Assembly (NCBI RefSeq): GCF_000233455.1
Contig: NZ_JH376427.1
Span: 247,690 to 310,494 of the forward strand
From: [Clostridium] citroniae WAL-17108
Lineage (GTDB): Bacteria; Bacillota; Clostridia; Lachnospirales; Lachnospiraceae
DNA: 62,805 nt
Direction of reading: 5' to 3'
This document shows, one piece after another, positions 34,181 to 42,452 of the stretch. Within the stretch, counting starts at the first letter, position 1; every line of letters begins with the position of its first letter. A program made the translations under genes and the position numbers. The notes beneath the pieces are model-generated. The model made no database searches. It saw only the letters and a program-made list of their open reading frames with translations, and had not been told where the DNA came from.

Positions 34181-34196
34181 CACATGAGCATACAAT
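34168..34196 (+). promoter_or_regulatory. Promoter of the ABC exporter-marR operon
   Basis: TTGACA (34168-34173), 17-base spacer, TACAAT (34191-34196). Only one base departs from consensus. The predicted transcription start near 34203 falls inside the palindromic operator candidate. Confidence 0.75.
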
Positions 34197-34215
34197 AATT
34201 GCATATGCAACTATT
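34194..34215. promoter_or_regulatory. Candidate MarR operator
   Basis: A 22-bp inverted repeat with core TTGCATATGCAA (34199-34210). Ten of eleven pairs match. It overlaps the -10 box and start site of the exporter promoter, which is the expected position for repression by the MarR protein encoded as third gene of the operon. Confidence 0.65.
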
Positions 34216-34276
34216 GCTTTTACAATTTATAGAGACATATACTTTAAAGTAATTCCAAGAAGAGGAGGATTCCAGA

Positions 34277-36001
34277 ATGAAGGAATTTCTATCTTATCTG
34301 AAACCTTACAGAAAGGACGCCATACTGGCTGCTCTCTGTATCGAGGCAGAGACCGTGTTTGAGCTTGTCATCCCCCTTGTGATGGCTTCCATTGTGGATG
34401 TGGGCGTGGCCAACGCCGACAGGCATTACATTCTGATGAAAGGGCTTCAGATGGTTGTCTTTGCCCTCATATCCCTTGTGCTGGGCCAGGGGGCGGCCAT
34501 GTTCTCAGCCCGGTGCGGCCAGGGGCTGGGGGCGGAGATCCGTAAGGCGGAATTTGGAAAGCTGCAGCAGTTTTCCTTTGCAAATACGGATCATTTCCGC
34601 AGTTCCTCCCTGGTCACCAGGCTTACCAGCGATGTGACCACCATCCAGAACTCCGTGGCAACGGGCCTGCGTCCGGGATTTCGTTCCCCGGTTATGATGC
34701 TCACCGCCATGGTGGCTTCCTTTTACATCAACCCCAAGCTGGCCATGGTGTTTTTTGTGGCAGCCCCGGTGCTGGGGATTCTGCTGTTTCTGATCATCAG
34801 CCATGTGCGTCCCCTGTACGGCGTCATGCAGGGCGCCATCGACCTGGTCAACCGGATCATACAGGAGAACCTTACGGCCGTCCGGGTCGTCAAATCCTAT
34901 GTCCGCGGAGACTATGAGATTGAAAAGTTTGAGGAGGTTAACACCAATCTCCAGACCACGGCGGAACGCGCATTCCGCCTGGCTGCCCTGAACATGCCCG
35001 CCATGCAGTTCGTAATGTACAGCACCATCCTGTGCATCCTGTGGTTCGGCGGCAGGCTGGTGACCATTGGGGGCGTCAAGGTGGGGGAACTGACCGGCTT
35101 CCTAAGCTATGTGCTCCAGGTCCTCAACTCCCTGATGATGTTTTCCAATGTATTCCTCATGACCACCCGCGCCCTGGCTTCCTGGAAGCGGATCTCTGAG
35201 GTCATGGAGGAGGAGATCGATATCCGGGAGGACCGCGCCCTGGATCTAAAAGTGGAACAGGGTGATATCCGCTTTGACCACGTATATTTTAAATATCATA
35301 CGGATGCGGCCGAATACGTGCTTTCTGATATTTCCTTCCACATCAGTCCAGGCCAGACAGTTGGGATCATAGGCCAGACCGGCGCTGCCAAGAGTACGCT
35401 GGTACAGCTGATCCCCAGGCTTTACGAGGCAACAGAGGGCACGGTTTACATTGACGGGCATCCGGTATATGAGTACCCGTTAAAAGAACTGAGGGATTCC
35501 ATTGCCATGGTGCTGCAGAAAAACACCCTGTTTTCAGGCACGGTCAAGGATAACCTTAGGTGGGGCAAGGAGGATGCAACCGACCGGGAGATAGAGGATG
35601 CCTGCCGCATCGCCTGCGTGGATGAGTTCATCGACCGCCTGGAACACGGTTACGATACGGAGCTGGGACAGGGCGGCGTCAACGTGTCCGGCGGCCAAAA
35701 ACAGCGGCTTTGCATTGCCAGGGCCGTACTCAAATCACCAAAGGTAATGATCCTGGACGACTCCACCAGCGCAGTGGACACGGCTACAGAGGCAAAGATA
35801 CGGGAAGGACTGGCCGGCAGTATGCCGGGGACTACCAAGATTATCATTGCCCAGCGCATTTCCTCGGTGTCCCATGCCGACCAGATCATCATACTGGAGG
35901 ACGGGACCGTCAATGCCATCGGCAGCCACGAAACACTCCTGGCAAGCAACCGGATCTACCAGGAGATCTATTATTCTCAGCAGGAAGGGGCGAATCTGTA
36001 A
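34277..36001 (+). CDS. ABC exporter half-transporter with degenerate nucleotide site
   Basis: 574 residues: six membrane helices (about 15-310), then a nucleotide-binding domain. Walker A reads GQTGAAKST (about 365-373), with alanine where the glycine before lysine is normal. Walker B is VMILDDSTSAVD (about 490), with aspartate for the catalytic glutamate. The signature NVSGGQKQR is canonical. This is the pattern of the inactive-site subunit in heterodimeric exporters such as BmrCD or TM287/288. Its TAA overlaps the ATG of the partner (TAATG). Likely substrates are drugs or lipids. Confidence 0.95.
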   Translation: MKEFLSYLKPYRKDAILAALCIEAETVFELVIPLVMASIVDVGVANADRHYILMKGLQMVVFALISLVLGQGAAMFSARCGQGLGAEIRKAEFGKLQQFSFANTDHFRSSSLVTRLTSDVTTIQNSVATGLRPGFRSPVMMLTAMVASFYINPKLAMVFFVAAPVLGILLFLIISHVRPLYGVMQGAIDLVNRIIQENLTAVRVVKSYVRGDYEIEKFEEVNTNLQTTAERAFRLAALNMPAMQFVMYSTILCILWFGGRLVTIGGVKVGELTGFLSYVLQVLNSLMMFSNVFLMTTRALASWKRISEVMEEEIDIREDRALDLKVEQGDIRFDHVYFKYHTDAAEYVLSDISFHISPGQTVGIIGQTGAAKSTLVQLIPRLYEATEGTVYIDGHPVYEYPLKELRDSIAMVLQKNTLFSGTVKDNLRWGKEDATDREIEDACRIACVDEFIDRLEHGYDTELGQGGVNVSGGQKQRLCIARAVLKSPKVMILDDSTSAVDTATEAKIREGLAGSMPGTTKIIIAQRISSVSHADQIIILEDGTVNAIGSHETLLASNRIYQEIYYSQQEGANL

Positions 36002-37851
36002 TGGCAAGAATAGCAAATTATAACCGGCCAAAGAATACACGCCGCGCCCTGGTGCAGATGCTTGGTTACCTTGGGCGCCACAAATGGTATATGCTGATCA
36101 TCGCACTCCTGGTCACGGTCAGCGCTTCGGCCAGCATTTTGGGCACCTATCTGTTAAAGCCGGTGATCAATGATTATATCATTCCGGGCAACATTCCGGG
36201 ACTTATGAAAATGCTGGCCCTGATGGGGCTTTTATACCTGTGCGGCGCCCTGGCCTGCCTGGCCTACAATCAGATGATGGTCCACATTTCCCAGCAGGTT
36301 GTAAGCGAGATCCGGGCAGACCTGTTCAGGCACACCCAGCGCCTCCCCCTGACCTACTTTGACGCCCACACTCACGGGGAGCTGATGAGCCGTTTCACCA
36401 ATGACGTGGATACCATCAGCGAAGCGTTAAACAGCAGCTTTGCCATGATGATACAGAGCTTTATCACAATCACAGGCACCCTGACCATGCTTCTGGTCCT
36501 CAGCTGGCGGCTCTCCCTGATCGTCATGGTATTTCTGGCCCTCATGTTCCTGTTTATCCGTTATAACGGAAAAAGGAGCAAGAAATATTTTGTACAGCAG
36601 CAGAAATATCTGGGGAGCATCAACGGATTCGTGGAGGAAATGGTGGCGGGCCAAAAAGTGGAGAAAGTCTTTAACCACGAGGCCCAGGACTATGAAGAAT
36701 TCTGCCGCAGGAATGAAGCGTTCAGGACCGCCGCAACAAAGGCCCTCACCTACTCGGGCATGACTGTCCCCACCATTGTGGCGCTGTCCTATGTCAATTA
36801 CGCTCTGTCGGCCTGTGTGGGAGGACTGTTCGCCCTGGCCGGGTTGACGGACCTGGGAACACTTGCTTCCTACCTGGTCTATGTAAGGCAAAGCTCCATG
36901 CCCATGAACCAATTCACCCAGCAGATCAACTTCCTGCTGGCCGCCCTTTCCGGCGCGGAACGTATCTTTGATATGATGAACGAGGAACAGGAGACAGATG
37001 AGGGAACCGTGACCCTGTGCAATGTATGCCGTGACAGTGACGGAACCCTTAGGGAATGCAGTGAGTTTACCCAGGAATACGCATGGAAGGAACAGGATGG
37101 CGGCCGCCTGATTCCCCTACGGGGGGATGTGCGCTTTAACAATGTGGTCTTTGGATACACCAGGGAAAAAACCATTCTCAATGGTATCAGCCTGTACGCA
37201 AAGCCTGGCCAGAAGATCGCCTTTGTGGGTTCCACCGGCGCGGGAAAGACTACCATCATCAACCTGGTGAACCGCTTCTATGAGCTGGACAGCGGAACCA
37301 TCACCTATGACGGCATTGACATCCGGGACATCAAAAAGGATGACCTGCGCCGCTCCCTGTCCATGGTAATCCAGGACACCCATCTGTTTACAGGCACCAT
37401 TGCCGACAACATACGGTACGGACGTCTGGACGCCACCAGGGAGGATGTGGTCAATGCCGCCAAGGTGGCCAATGCCCACTCCTTTATCCGCCGTCTTCCA
37501 CAAGGATATGACACCGTGCTCCACAGTGACGGCTCCAATCTTTCCCAGGGCCAGCGCCAGCTCCTGGCCATTGCAAGGGCCGCCATCTCCCTCCCGCCCG
37601 TGCTGATCCTGGATGAGGCCACCAGTTCCATCGACACCAGGACGGAAAAGCTCATAGAAAAGGGCATGGACGCCCTGATAGACGGGCGCACGGTCTTTGT
37701 CATTGCCCACAGGCTGTCCACGGTACGGGAATCCAAGGCCATCCTGGTATTGGAAAAGGGTGAGATCATAGAGCGGGGCAGCCATGATGAACTGCTGGAG
37801 GAAAAGGGAAGGTACTATCAGCTGTACACGGGACAGTTTGAACTGGAATAG
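36001..37851 (+). CDS. ABC exporter half-transporter, catalytic partner
   Basis: 616 residues: six membrane helices (about 35-330) and a C-terminal ATPase. Walker A GSTGAGKTT (about 410) and Walker B VLILDEATSSID (about 535) are canonical, with the glutamate. The signature is NLSQGQRQ, slightly off LSGGQ. Paired with the upstream subunit this gives one consensus site (its Walker motifs with VSGGQ of the partner) and one degenerate site. The frame is open upstream to 35710 inside the first gene, but the one-base stop/start overlap at 36001 sets the start. It carries an extra stretch of about 45 residues before the ATPase domain. Confidence 0.95.
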   Translation: MARIANYNRPKNTRRALVQMLGYLGRHKWYMLIIALLVTVSASASILGTYLLKPVINDYIIPGNIPGLMKMLALMGLLYLCGALACLAYNQMMVHISQQVVSEIRADLFRHTQRLPLTYFDAHTHGELMSRFTNDVDTISEALNSSFAMMIQSFITITGTLTMLLVLSWRLSLIVMVFLALMFLFIRYNGKRSKKYFVQQQKYLGSINGFVEEMVAGQKVEKVFNHEAQDYEEFCRRNEAFRTAATKALTYSGMTVPTIVALSYVNYALSACVGGLFALAGLTDLGTLASYLVYVRQSSMPMNQFTQQINFLLAALSGAERIFDMMNEEQETDEGTVTLCNVCRDSDGTLRECSEFTQEYAWKEQDGGRLIPLRGDVRFNNVVFGYTREKTILNGISLYAKPGQKIAFVGSTGAGKTTIINLVNRFYELDSGTITYDGIDIRDIKKDDLRRSLSMVIQDTHLFTGTIADNIRYGRLDATREDVVNAAKVANAHSFIRRLPQGYDTVLHSDGSNLSQGQRQLLAIARAAISLPPVLILDEATSSIDTRTEKLIEKGMDALIDGRTVFVIAHRLSTVRESKAILVLEKGEIIERGSHDELLEEKGRYYQLYTGQFELE

Positions 37852-37902
37852 GAGAAATGGGATATCCCAAAAAGAACAAATAAATAGATCAGATTGAAAC
37901 AA

Positions 37903-37930
37903 CCGGCCGCACCAACGCGGGTGCGGCCGG
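37903..37930 (+). promoter_or_regulatory. GC-rich hairpin between exporter and marR
   Basis: An 11-bp perfect stem starting CCGGCCGCAC (37903-37913 with 37920-37930) and a 6-nt loop, without a T-tract. It may separate marR translation from the exporter message or protect the upstream RNA end; it is not a normal intrinsic terminator. Confidence 0.45.
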
Positions 37931-37954
37931 ATCCATGGAAAGGAAGCCTGAATT

Positions 37955-38401
37955 ATGATTGAACCATATAAAGTACGCCAATTGCTGGTCCGCTCGGAAA
38001 AAGCGCGCAAGCATCTGCTTCAGCCCTATTTCAGCCAGATCGGCCTGGCCTTTGGCCAGGGACACGCCCGCATACTGGACGCCCTGATGAAAAAGGACCA
38101 TGTTACACAAAAAGAACTGGCAGACACCTGCCATATGGACGTGACCACCATGTCCCGCTCCCTGGACAGGCTGGAGGAGTCCGGCTACCTGGTCAGGGAA
38201 CGCGACCCCGGCTGCCGCCGTTCCTTCCTCATCTGTCTCACCGGGGAGGGGATCATGGAAGCGGAAAAAGTGCACCAGGTCCTGGACTTTGTGGACAGGC
38301 AGATCTGGAAGGGCCTGACCCCGGAGGAGATGGAGCAGTTCTGTGCCTGTCTGGAAAAAATCTGCGACAACCTGGAGCACTGTGACTTTACGCCCCTCTG
38401 A
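37955..38401 (+). CDS. MarR family transcriptional regulator
   Basis: 148 residues with the winged helix-turn-helix of MarR: LMKKDHVTQKELADTCHMDVTTMSRSLDRLEESGYLVRERDPGCRR (about residues 46-91) with the wing at DPGCRRSF, flanked by dimerisation helices. Third gene of the exporter operon; the candidate operator is at 34194-34215. It ends 12 nt from the convergent dehydrogenase gene. Typical members release DNA on binding lipophilic or phenolic compounds that the linked pump expels. Confidence 0.9.
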   Translation: MIEPYKVRQLLVRSEKARKHLLQPYFSQIGLAFGQGHARILDALMKKDHVTQKELADTCHMDVTTMSRSLDRLEESGYLVRERDPGCRRSFLICLTGEGIMEAEKVHQVLDFVDRQIWKGLTPEEMEQFCACLEKICDNLEHCDFTPL

Positions 38402-38412
38402 GGCAGCCTGAT

Positions 38413-39309
38413 CTAGGCGCCTAAAAATGTCCGTAGATTATCCAGCACTTTTTTGCTGAGAAGGTCAAATGCCTGCCTTGTCCTGCCTGCGGACCCATGG
38501 GCGCAGACCACATGGGGATGTTTCAGGAGTTCTCCTGCGGGATCCCCCAACGCGCCCTCCGTGTCGCAGATAAAATAATTGCCTTCCTGGTCCAGCCACT
38601 CGCCCAGGGCCGGGATATCAAAGGCAGGGCCAATGGATGTGTTAAAAAGGAGTTTTCCCGTACCCAGCTGTTTAAATTCTTCCTCATGGAGGAGGATCAC
38701 ATTCTTGTTCAGGCAGGCAAAGACCACCTCACTGTATTCCAGAAGCTCCTTTAAGGGACGGTAGGTCATTCCCTGGCTCTCCCTCTCCGCTTTTCTGGTG
38801 CGGCTGTAATAGGAGACATCCGCTCCCATGAACCGCATGGCATCCGCGATCATTCCCCCGGACACGCCGATCCCCACGATCCCCACTTTCAGATCCGTGA
38901 TCTCTATGGGCATATCCCTGAACAGGGGCCTGTCATATCCGTGGAGAAAGCGGACCAGTTCGCTGATTGCAAATTCCACCACCCCCCGGTCACCATAGTC
39001 CCGTATTCCAAGCACTGTGATCCCGTTTTTTCTTGCACAGGCAATATCCACATTGGCGCTCTCCTCAGAGTAAAGGCTGCAGCACATCCCGATATAGCGG
39101 ATGGAGGGGCAGCTCTCAATAACATGGGCGCTGATCTTGGACGTGTAGCTTACAAGCACTCCGTCCCCATCCCCTATCCTGCGGATGATCTCCTGGTCGT
39201 CCCCGGGTATGTCATGGTACATGCATACTTCCTCTGCATACAGGCGCAGTTCCTTCTCAGCATCCGCCGTCAGGTTCACCGGCTCAATTGCCACTATTTT
39301 TTTAAACAT
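38413..39309 (-). CDS. D-2-hydroxyacid-dehydrogenase-like protein
   Basis: 298 residues, with a small catalytic domain and a Rossmann domain. The NAD-binding loop is VGIVGIGVSGGMIADAMRFM (about 140-160), and the adenosine-binding acidic position is replaced by SYYSRTRK, suggesting NADP may be used. The C-terminal histidine motif CAHGSAGRT is kept. The catalytic arginine of the usual NTARG motif is isoleucine here (NTSIGPAFD, about 220), so activity may differ from ordinary 2-hydroxyacid oxidation. It is the last gene of the set headed by the CofE-like gene; 70 nt separate it from the dehydrogenase at 39380. Confidence 0.85.
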   Translation of the reverse strand: MFKKIVAIEPVNLTADAEKELRLYAEEVCMYHDIPGDDQEIIRRIGDGDGVLVSYTSKISAHVIESCPSIRYIGMCCSLYSEESANVDIACARKNGITVLGIRDYGDRGVVEFAISELVRFLHGYDRPLFRDMPIEITDLKVGIVGIGVSGGMIADAMRFMGADVSYYSRTRKAERESQGMTYRPLKELLEYSEVVFACLNKNVILLHEEEFKQLGTGKLLFNTSIGPAFDIPALGEWLDQEGNYFICDTEGALGDPAGELLKHPHVVCAHGSAGRTRQAFDLLSKKVLDNLRTFLGA

Positions 39310-39379
39310 ATGATTCCTTCTCCTGTTCTCAATTTATTCTCCGTATCTGTCGGGTCCCCTCCGTTCGCAGGGGCGCATC

Positions 39380-40165
39380 CTAAAACACAATGGGTGATAC
39401 AAGGTTCTTAAGCACCGCCACCACGCTCCAGCCGGCAATGGCGCTGGTGCTGGAATAGATGTCCACGGTGGCTTTTACCCCATCGATCTCCGTGGTGATC
39501 TTATGGTCGTCCCCCACCATTCCCGGCACACTGAATATATTCACGCTGGTATCCTCCGGCCCCGTGGTTGCCAGGGATGCGGCTACCGCCACATTCACCT
39601 TGGTGGGCAGGATAGAGATCGCCTCCTTGGCATTGCCCGAGAACACATGGGGCTCCCCCTCCTCCGTCATCAGGTCGTCATCATATAACGGTGTGTTCAT
39701 CAGGGATGCCGGACCTTTCTTGGTGCGGATACCGGACTTGGCCTGGCCCATGAGGGAGATGGTGCGGAGCACATCAAATCCGCCCACTGCTCCGGAAGCA
39801 ATATGTACCTTTGAGTTGTGTCTGATGGCTGTCTCTTTTATCTTATCATAAAATACCTCATCTGCAAACGCGCCGATGGAAAGCACGATCAGATTCACGC
39901 CAGCGGACAGCACCTTTTGCGCGTTATCCCTTACACATTGTACGGAGGCTGCCTCCGCCACGATATCAGGCTTCAAAGCCAGCAGTTCCTCCACCGTGGA
40001 GCATGCCCTGCACCCGCCTCTTTCAGCAATGGCAGCTGTCTTATGGGGAGTGCGTCCCAGTATCCCCACCAGTTCATACTCGTGGAGGATACCGTCCAGG
40101 TAGCCATCCACAATGATTCCGGCCAAATAACCGTTTCCCATGATCCCAAACTTTATTTTACTCAT
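39380..40165 (-). CDS. Aspartate-dehydrogenase-like protein (NadX family)
   Basis: 261 residues. An N-terminal Rossmann domain (KFGIMGNGYLAGIIVDGYLD) precedes the DUF108/aspartate dehydrogenase domain, with ASGAVGGFDVLRTISLMGQA (about 128-147) and KVNVAVAASLATTGPEDTSV (about 193-212). Family enzymes interconvert aspartate and iminosuccinate/oxaloacetate with NAD(P). The canonical C-terminal NPKTS segment is not recognisable, so the substrate may be an aspartate analogue. No nadA or nadC is nearby, which argues for catabolism rather than NAD synthesis. ATG 40165 follows GAGG. Confidence 0.85.
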   Translation of the reverse strand: MSKIKFGIMGNGYLAGIIVDGYLDGILHEYELVGILGRTPHKTAAIAERGGCRACSTVEELLALKPDIVAEAASVQCVRDNAQKVLSAGVNLIVLSIGAFADEVFYDKIKETAIRHNSKVHIASGAVGGFDVLRTISLMGQAKSGIRTKKGPASLMNTPLYDDDLMTEEGEPHVFSGNAKEAISILPTKVNVAVAASLATTGPEDTSVNIFSVPGMVGDDHKITTEIDGVKATVDIYSSTSAIAGWSVVAVLKNLVSPIVF

Positions 40166-40319
40166 AACATCCTCTTTCATTGTATAGTTTTCAGAAAAGG
40201 AGGGGGTGTTTTCCCGGCTTTTCCGTCAAAATTCCACGTGCTCCTTACGCCGAAACAGCTCCACCAATCCTGCCGGTGCAGAATTGCTGAAGCTGCTCAC
40301 ACTACTATGAAACTGAACT

Positions 40320-41510
40320 CTAGTTTGTATAATTATCAAAATATCCCTGCACCAGGATCACCGGAGTGCCTTTATCACCGGAGCCGCTGGTAAGGTCACA
40401 CAGGGATCCGATCAGGTCCGTAAGACGCCTTGGAGTGGTTCCCTGGGAGGACATATCTCCCACCAGATTGGATTTCTTCTCCTTGATCCTCTGTGAAATG
40501 GCATTCTTTAAAGCCTCGCCTGACAGGTCCTTAAAATCATTGTCAGCCAGGTATTTTAACTTGACCTCATTGGGCGTTCCCTCCAGCCCTTCTGTGTTGG
40601 CTACCGCAACACATGGGTCGGCCAGTTCCCAGATCTTTCCTACCGGATCCTTAAACGCCCCATCGCCGTATACCATGACTTCCACATGCTTTCCCGTCCT
40701 GTCAAGGATCTGTTTCTGAATATCCAGCACCAGGTCCATGCACTCCCTTGGGAAAAGCTTGATGCTGTCCTCTGTGGACTTGTTGGAACCCAAAAGACCG
40801 TATTTCTCATTACAACCGCTGCCGTTCACCGGTGCATTGAGGATATCGTCCATTCCGCACACCACTTCGGCGCCGGCTTCCTTAAGGATGCGCTTGGTCC
40901 TTGCACGGGAATGGATATCGCAGGTAAGGACACGCTTGGTATGATTCAGTATCTCCCTGGGGTTATTGGCAAAGATAACCTCCGCCTCCGCCCCGGCCTC
41001 CCGGATGATCTGACAGTAGTAGTCCACATAATCCACGCCGGTAAACTCATGCTTGTTCTCTCCAAAGAGTTCCCGGTAGCGTTCCAGGGTAAGCACATCG
41101 CTGTATGGATTGATCCCTGCCTCATCCACCTGGTCCAGGGAAACAAGTGAATTGCCCACCTCATCGCTGGGATAGCTGAGCATAAGGACGATCTTCTTGG
41201 CGCCCCCTGCAATTCCCTTTAAACAGATGGAAAAACGGTTCCTGGACAGGATCGGGAAAATAACTCCGATGGTACCTCCTCCCAGTTTTGCCTTCACATC
41301 CTCTGATATGGCCTGAATGGGAGCATAATTCCCCTGTGCCCTTGCAACCACGGATTCTGTCACGGAGATAACATCCCTGTCGCGGATTTCAAAGCCTTCA
41401 TCTGCCCCTGCCTCCAGCACACTGTTGACCACAATCTCCGCCAGATTGTCGCCTTCCCTGATGATCGGACAGCGGATACCTCTTGAAACTGTACCTACTT
41501 TTCTTTCCAT
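40320..41510 (-). CDS. F420-0:gamma-glutamyl ligase (CofE) family protein
   Basis: 396 residues, much longer than archaeal CofE (about 250). The N-terminal half shows the family pattern IIREGDNLAEIVVNSVLEAG, then DRDVISVTESVVARAQG (about 47-63) and GGGTIGVIFPILSRNRF. The C-terminal half adds NGSGCNEKYGLLGSNKSTED and VMVYGDGAFKDPVGKIWELADP. CofE joins glutamate to a phospho-lactyl cofactor using GTP. No other F420 genes are visible and Lachnospiraceae are not known to make F420, so another amide-forming or nucleotide-dependent role is likely. ATG 41510 follows AGGAG; the frame is open to 41591. Confidence 0.8.
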   Translation of the reverse strand: MERKVGTVSRGIRCPIIREGDNLAEIVVNSVLEAGADEGFEIRDRDVISVTESVVARAQGNYAPIQAISEDVKAKLGGGTIGVIFPILSRNRFSICLKGIAGGAKKIVLMLSYPSDEVGNSLVSLDQVDEAGINPYSDVLTLERYRELFGENKHEFTGVDYVDYYCQIIREAGAEAEVIFANNPREILNHTKRVLTCDIHSRARTKRILKEAGAEVVCGMDDILNAPVNGSGCNEKYGLLGSNKSTEDSIKLFPRECMDLVLDIQKQILDRTGKHVEVMVYGDGAFKDPVGKIWELADPCVAVANTEGLEGTPNEVKLKYLADNDFKDLSGEALKNAISQRIKEKKSNLVGDMSSQGTTPRRLTDLIGSLCDLTSGSGDKGTPVILVQGYFDNYTN

Positions 41511-41619
41511 ATGTATTTTCTCCTGTACATTATAATTTACGTCAACTATTCTATTATAGTATAAAAAATCGGATAGGGGAAGTATTTTCATTCAAATTTT
41601 GCCAGTCATTTTACATACT

Positions 41620-41652
41620 AAAATCCCAGGGGCCTTATGACCTCTGGGGTTT
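41620..41652 (-). terminator. Terminator between racemase-like and CofE-like genes
   Basis: On the minus strand a stem of AAACCCCAGAGG with CCCCTGGGATTTT (two mismatches) and a short loop ends in a four-T run. It divides the TRAP-racemase operon from the CofE-AspDH-dehydrogenase genes; read-through is possible. Confidence 0.6.
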
Positions 41653-41674
41653 CAGTTTACTTCCGATCATTGGA

Positions 41675-42412
41675 TCAACCGAAAAACTCCGGATATTTAG
41701 GGGGCACCACGGCTCTGGCCACCATGTGGGCCAGCCCGATAAAGTCAAATACCGGGCGTCCTGTCCTGCGCGCCACTTCCCTTGCAAAAGGCGGGATATC
41801 ACTGCATTCAAACACAAAGCAGCCTATATCCGGATATTGCCTGATCAAATTCTCTGCTGCCTGGATCACCTCTGCCTGGATCTTCTCAGGGTTGATGGTC
41901 TTCTTATTACAGGTAACATGCACATGATAGAATTCCTCGGTGTCATCCAGGCCTCCAACCGCATAGTTTACATTTTCATCAATTCCAACCGTCTTTAAGA
42001 AATCTCCCTTTAAGTGCCTTCCTCCGGCAGATAAAATCCCCACCCTTCTTTTTCCCATCATCATGGAAAGCATGGGCACCATCAGAAGCGGGGATAAAAA
42101 TACAGGGATGTTGACCTCTGCCGCCACGCGTTTCTGATAGATTGCAAAGAAACCGCATCCGGAGGTAATGGCTTTGCACCCTTCAGCCTCCAGCTCCTTT
42201 GCCGCCTGGATAAACATCTGGCAGCGCGTCTCATCCGGGCCGATCTCATCACACCACCAGTCAGCAGGCAGTCCCTTCATAACCTTGTAGCGGACCGGAA
42301 ACTCGTATGACATTGCATTTCCTACATTTCCCGGAATCAAAGGAGCCTCCATGTCCAGCATCAGGACACCTACCACATCCCCGTAAAAAGGTCTTCCTCC
42401 ACTATATTCCAT
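41675..42412 (-). CDS. Aspartate/glutamate racemase family protein
   Basis: 245 residues. The two catalytic cysteines expected of cofactor-independent racemases are present in TSGCGFF (Cys86) and FECSDIPPF (Cys203). LSPLLMVPMLSMMMGKRRVGILSAGG between them fits the Asp/Glu/hydantoin racemase superfamily. The N-terminal 40 residues diverge, so the substrate cannot be named. It follows dctM by 40 nt and appears to be the last gene of the TRAP transcript. Confidence 0.85.
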   Translation of the reverse strand: MEYSGGRPFYGDVVGVLMLDMEAPLIPGNVGNAMSYEFPVRYKVMKGLPADWWCDEIGPDETRCQMFIQAAKELEAEGCKAITSGCGFFAIYQKRVAAEVNIPVFLSPLLMVPMLSMMMGKRRVGILSAGGRHLKGDFLKTVGIDENVNYAVGGLDDTEEFYHVHVTCNKKTINPEKIQAEVIQAAENLIRQYPDIGCFVFECSDIPPFAREVARRTGRPVFDFIGLAHMVARAVVPPKYPEFFG

Positions 42413-42452
42413 CTCTATTCCTCCTAGAAATTTATTTTATTTTTTGATCCTA

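Noticed and set aside
39380..40165. Assignment as biosynthetic NadX for NAD synthesis
   Set aside because: No nadA or nadC is present and the gene lies among catabolic genes; the C-terminal family motif is altered.
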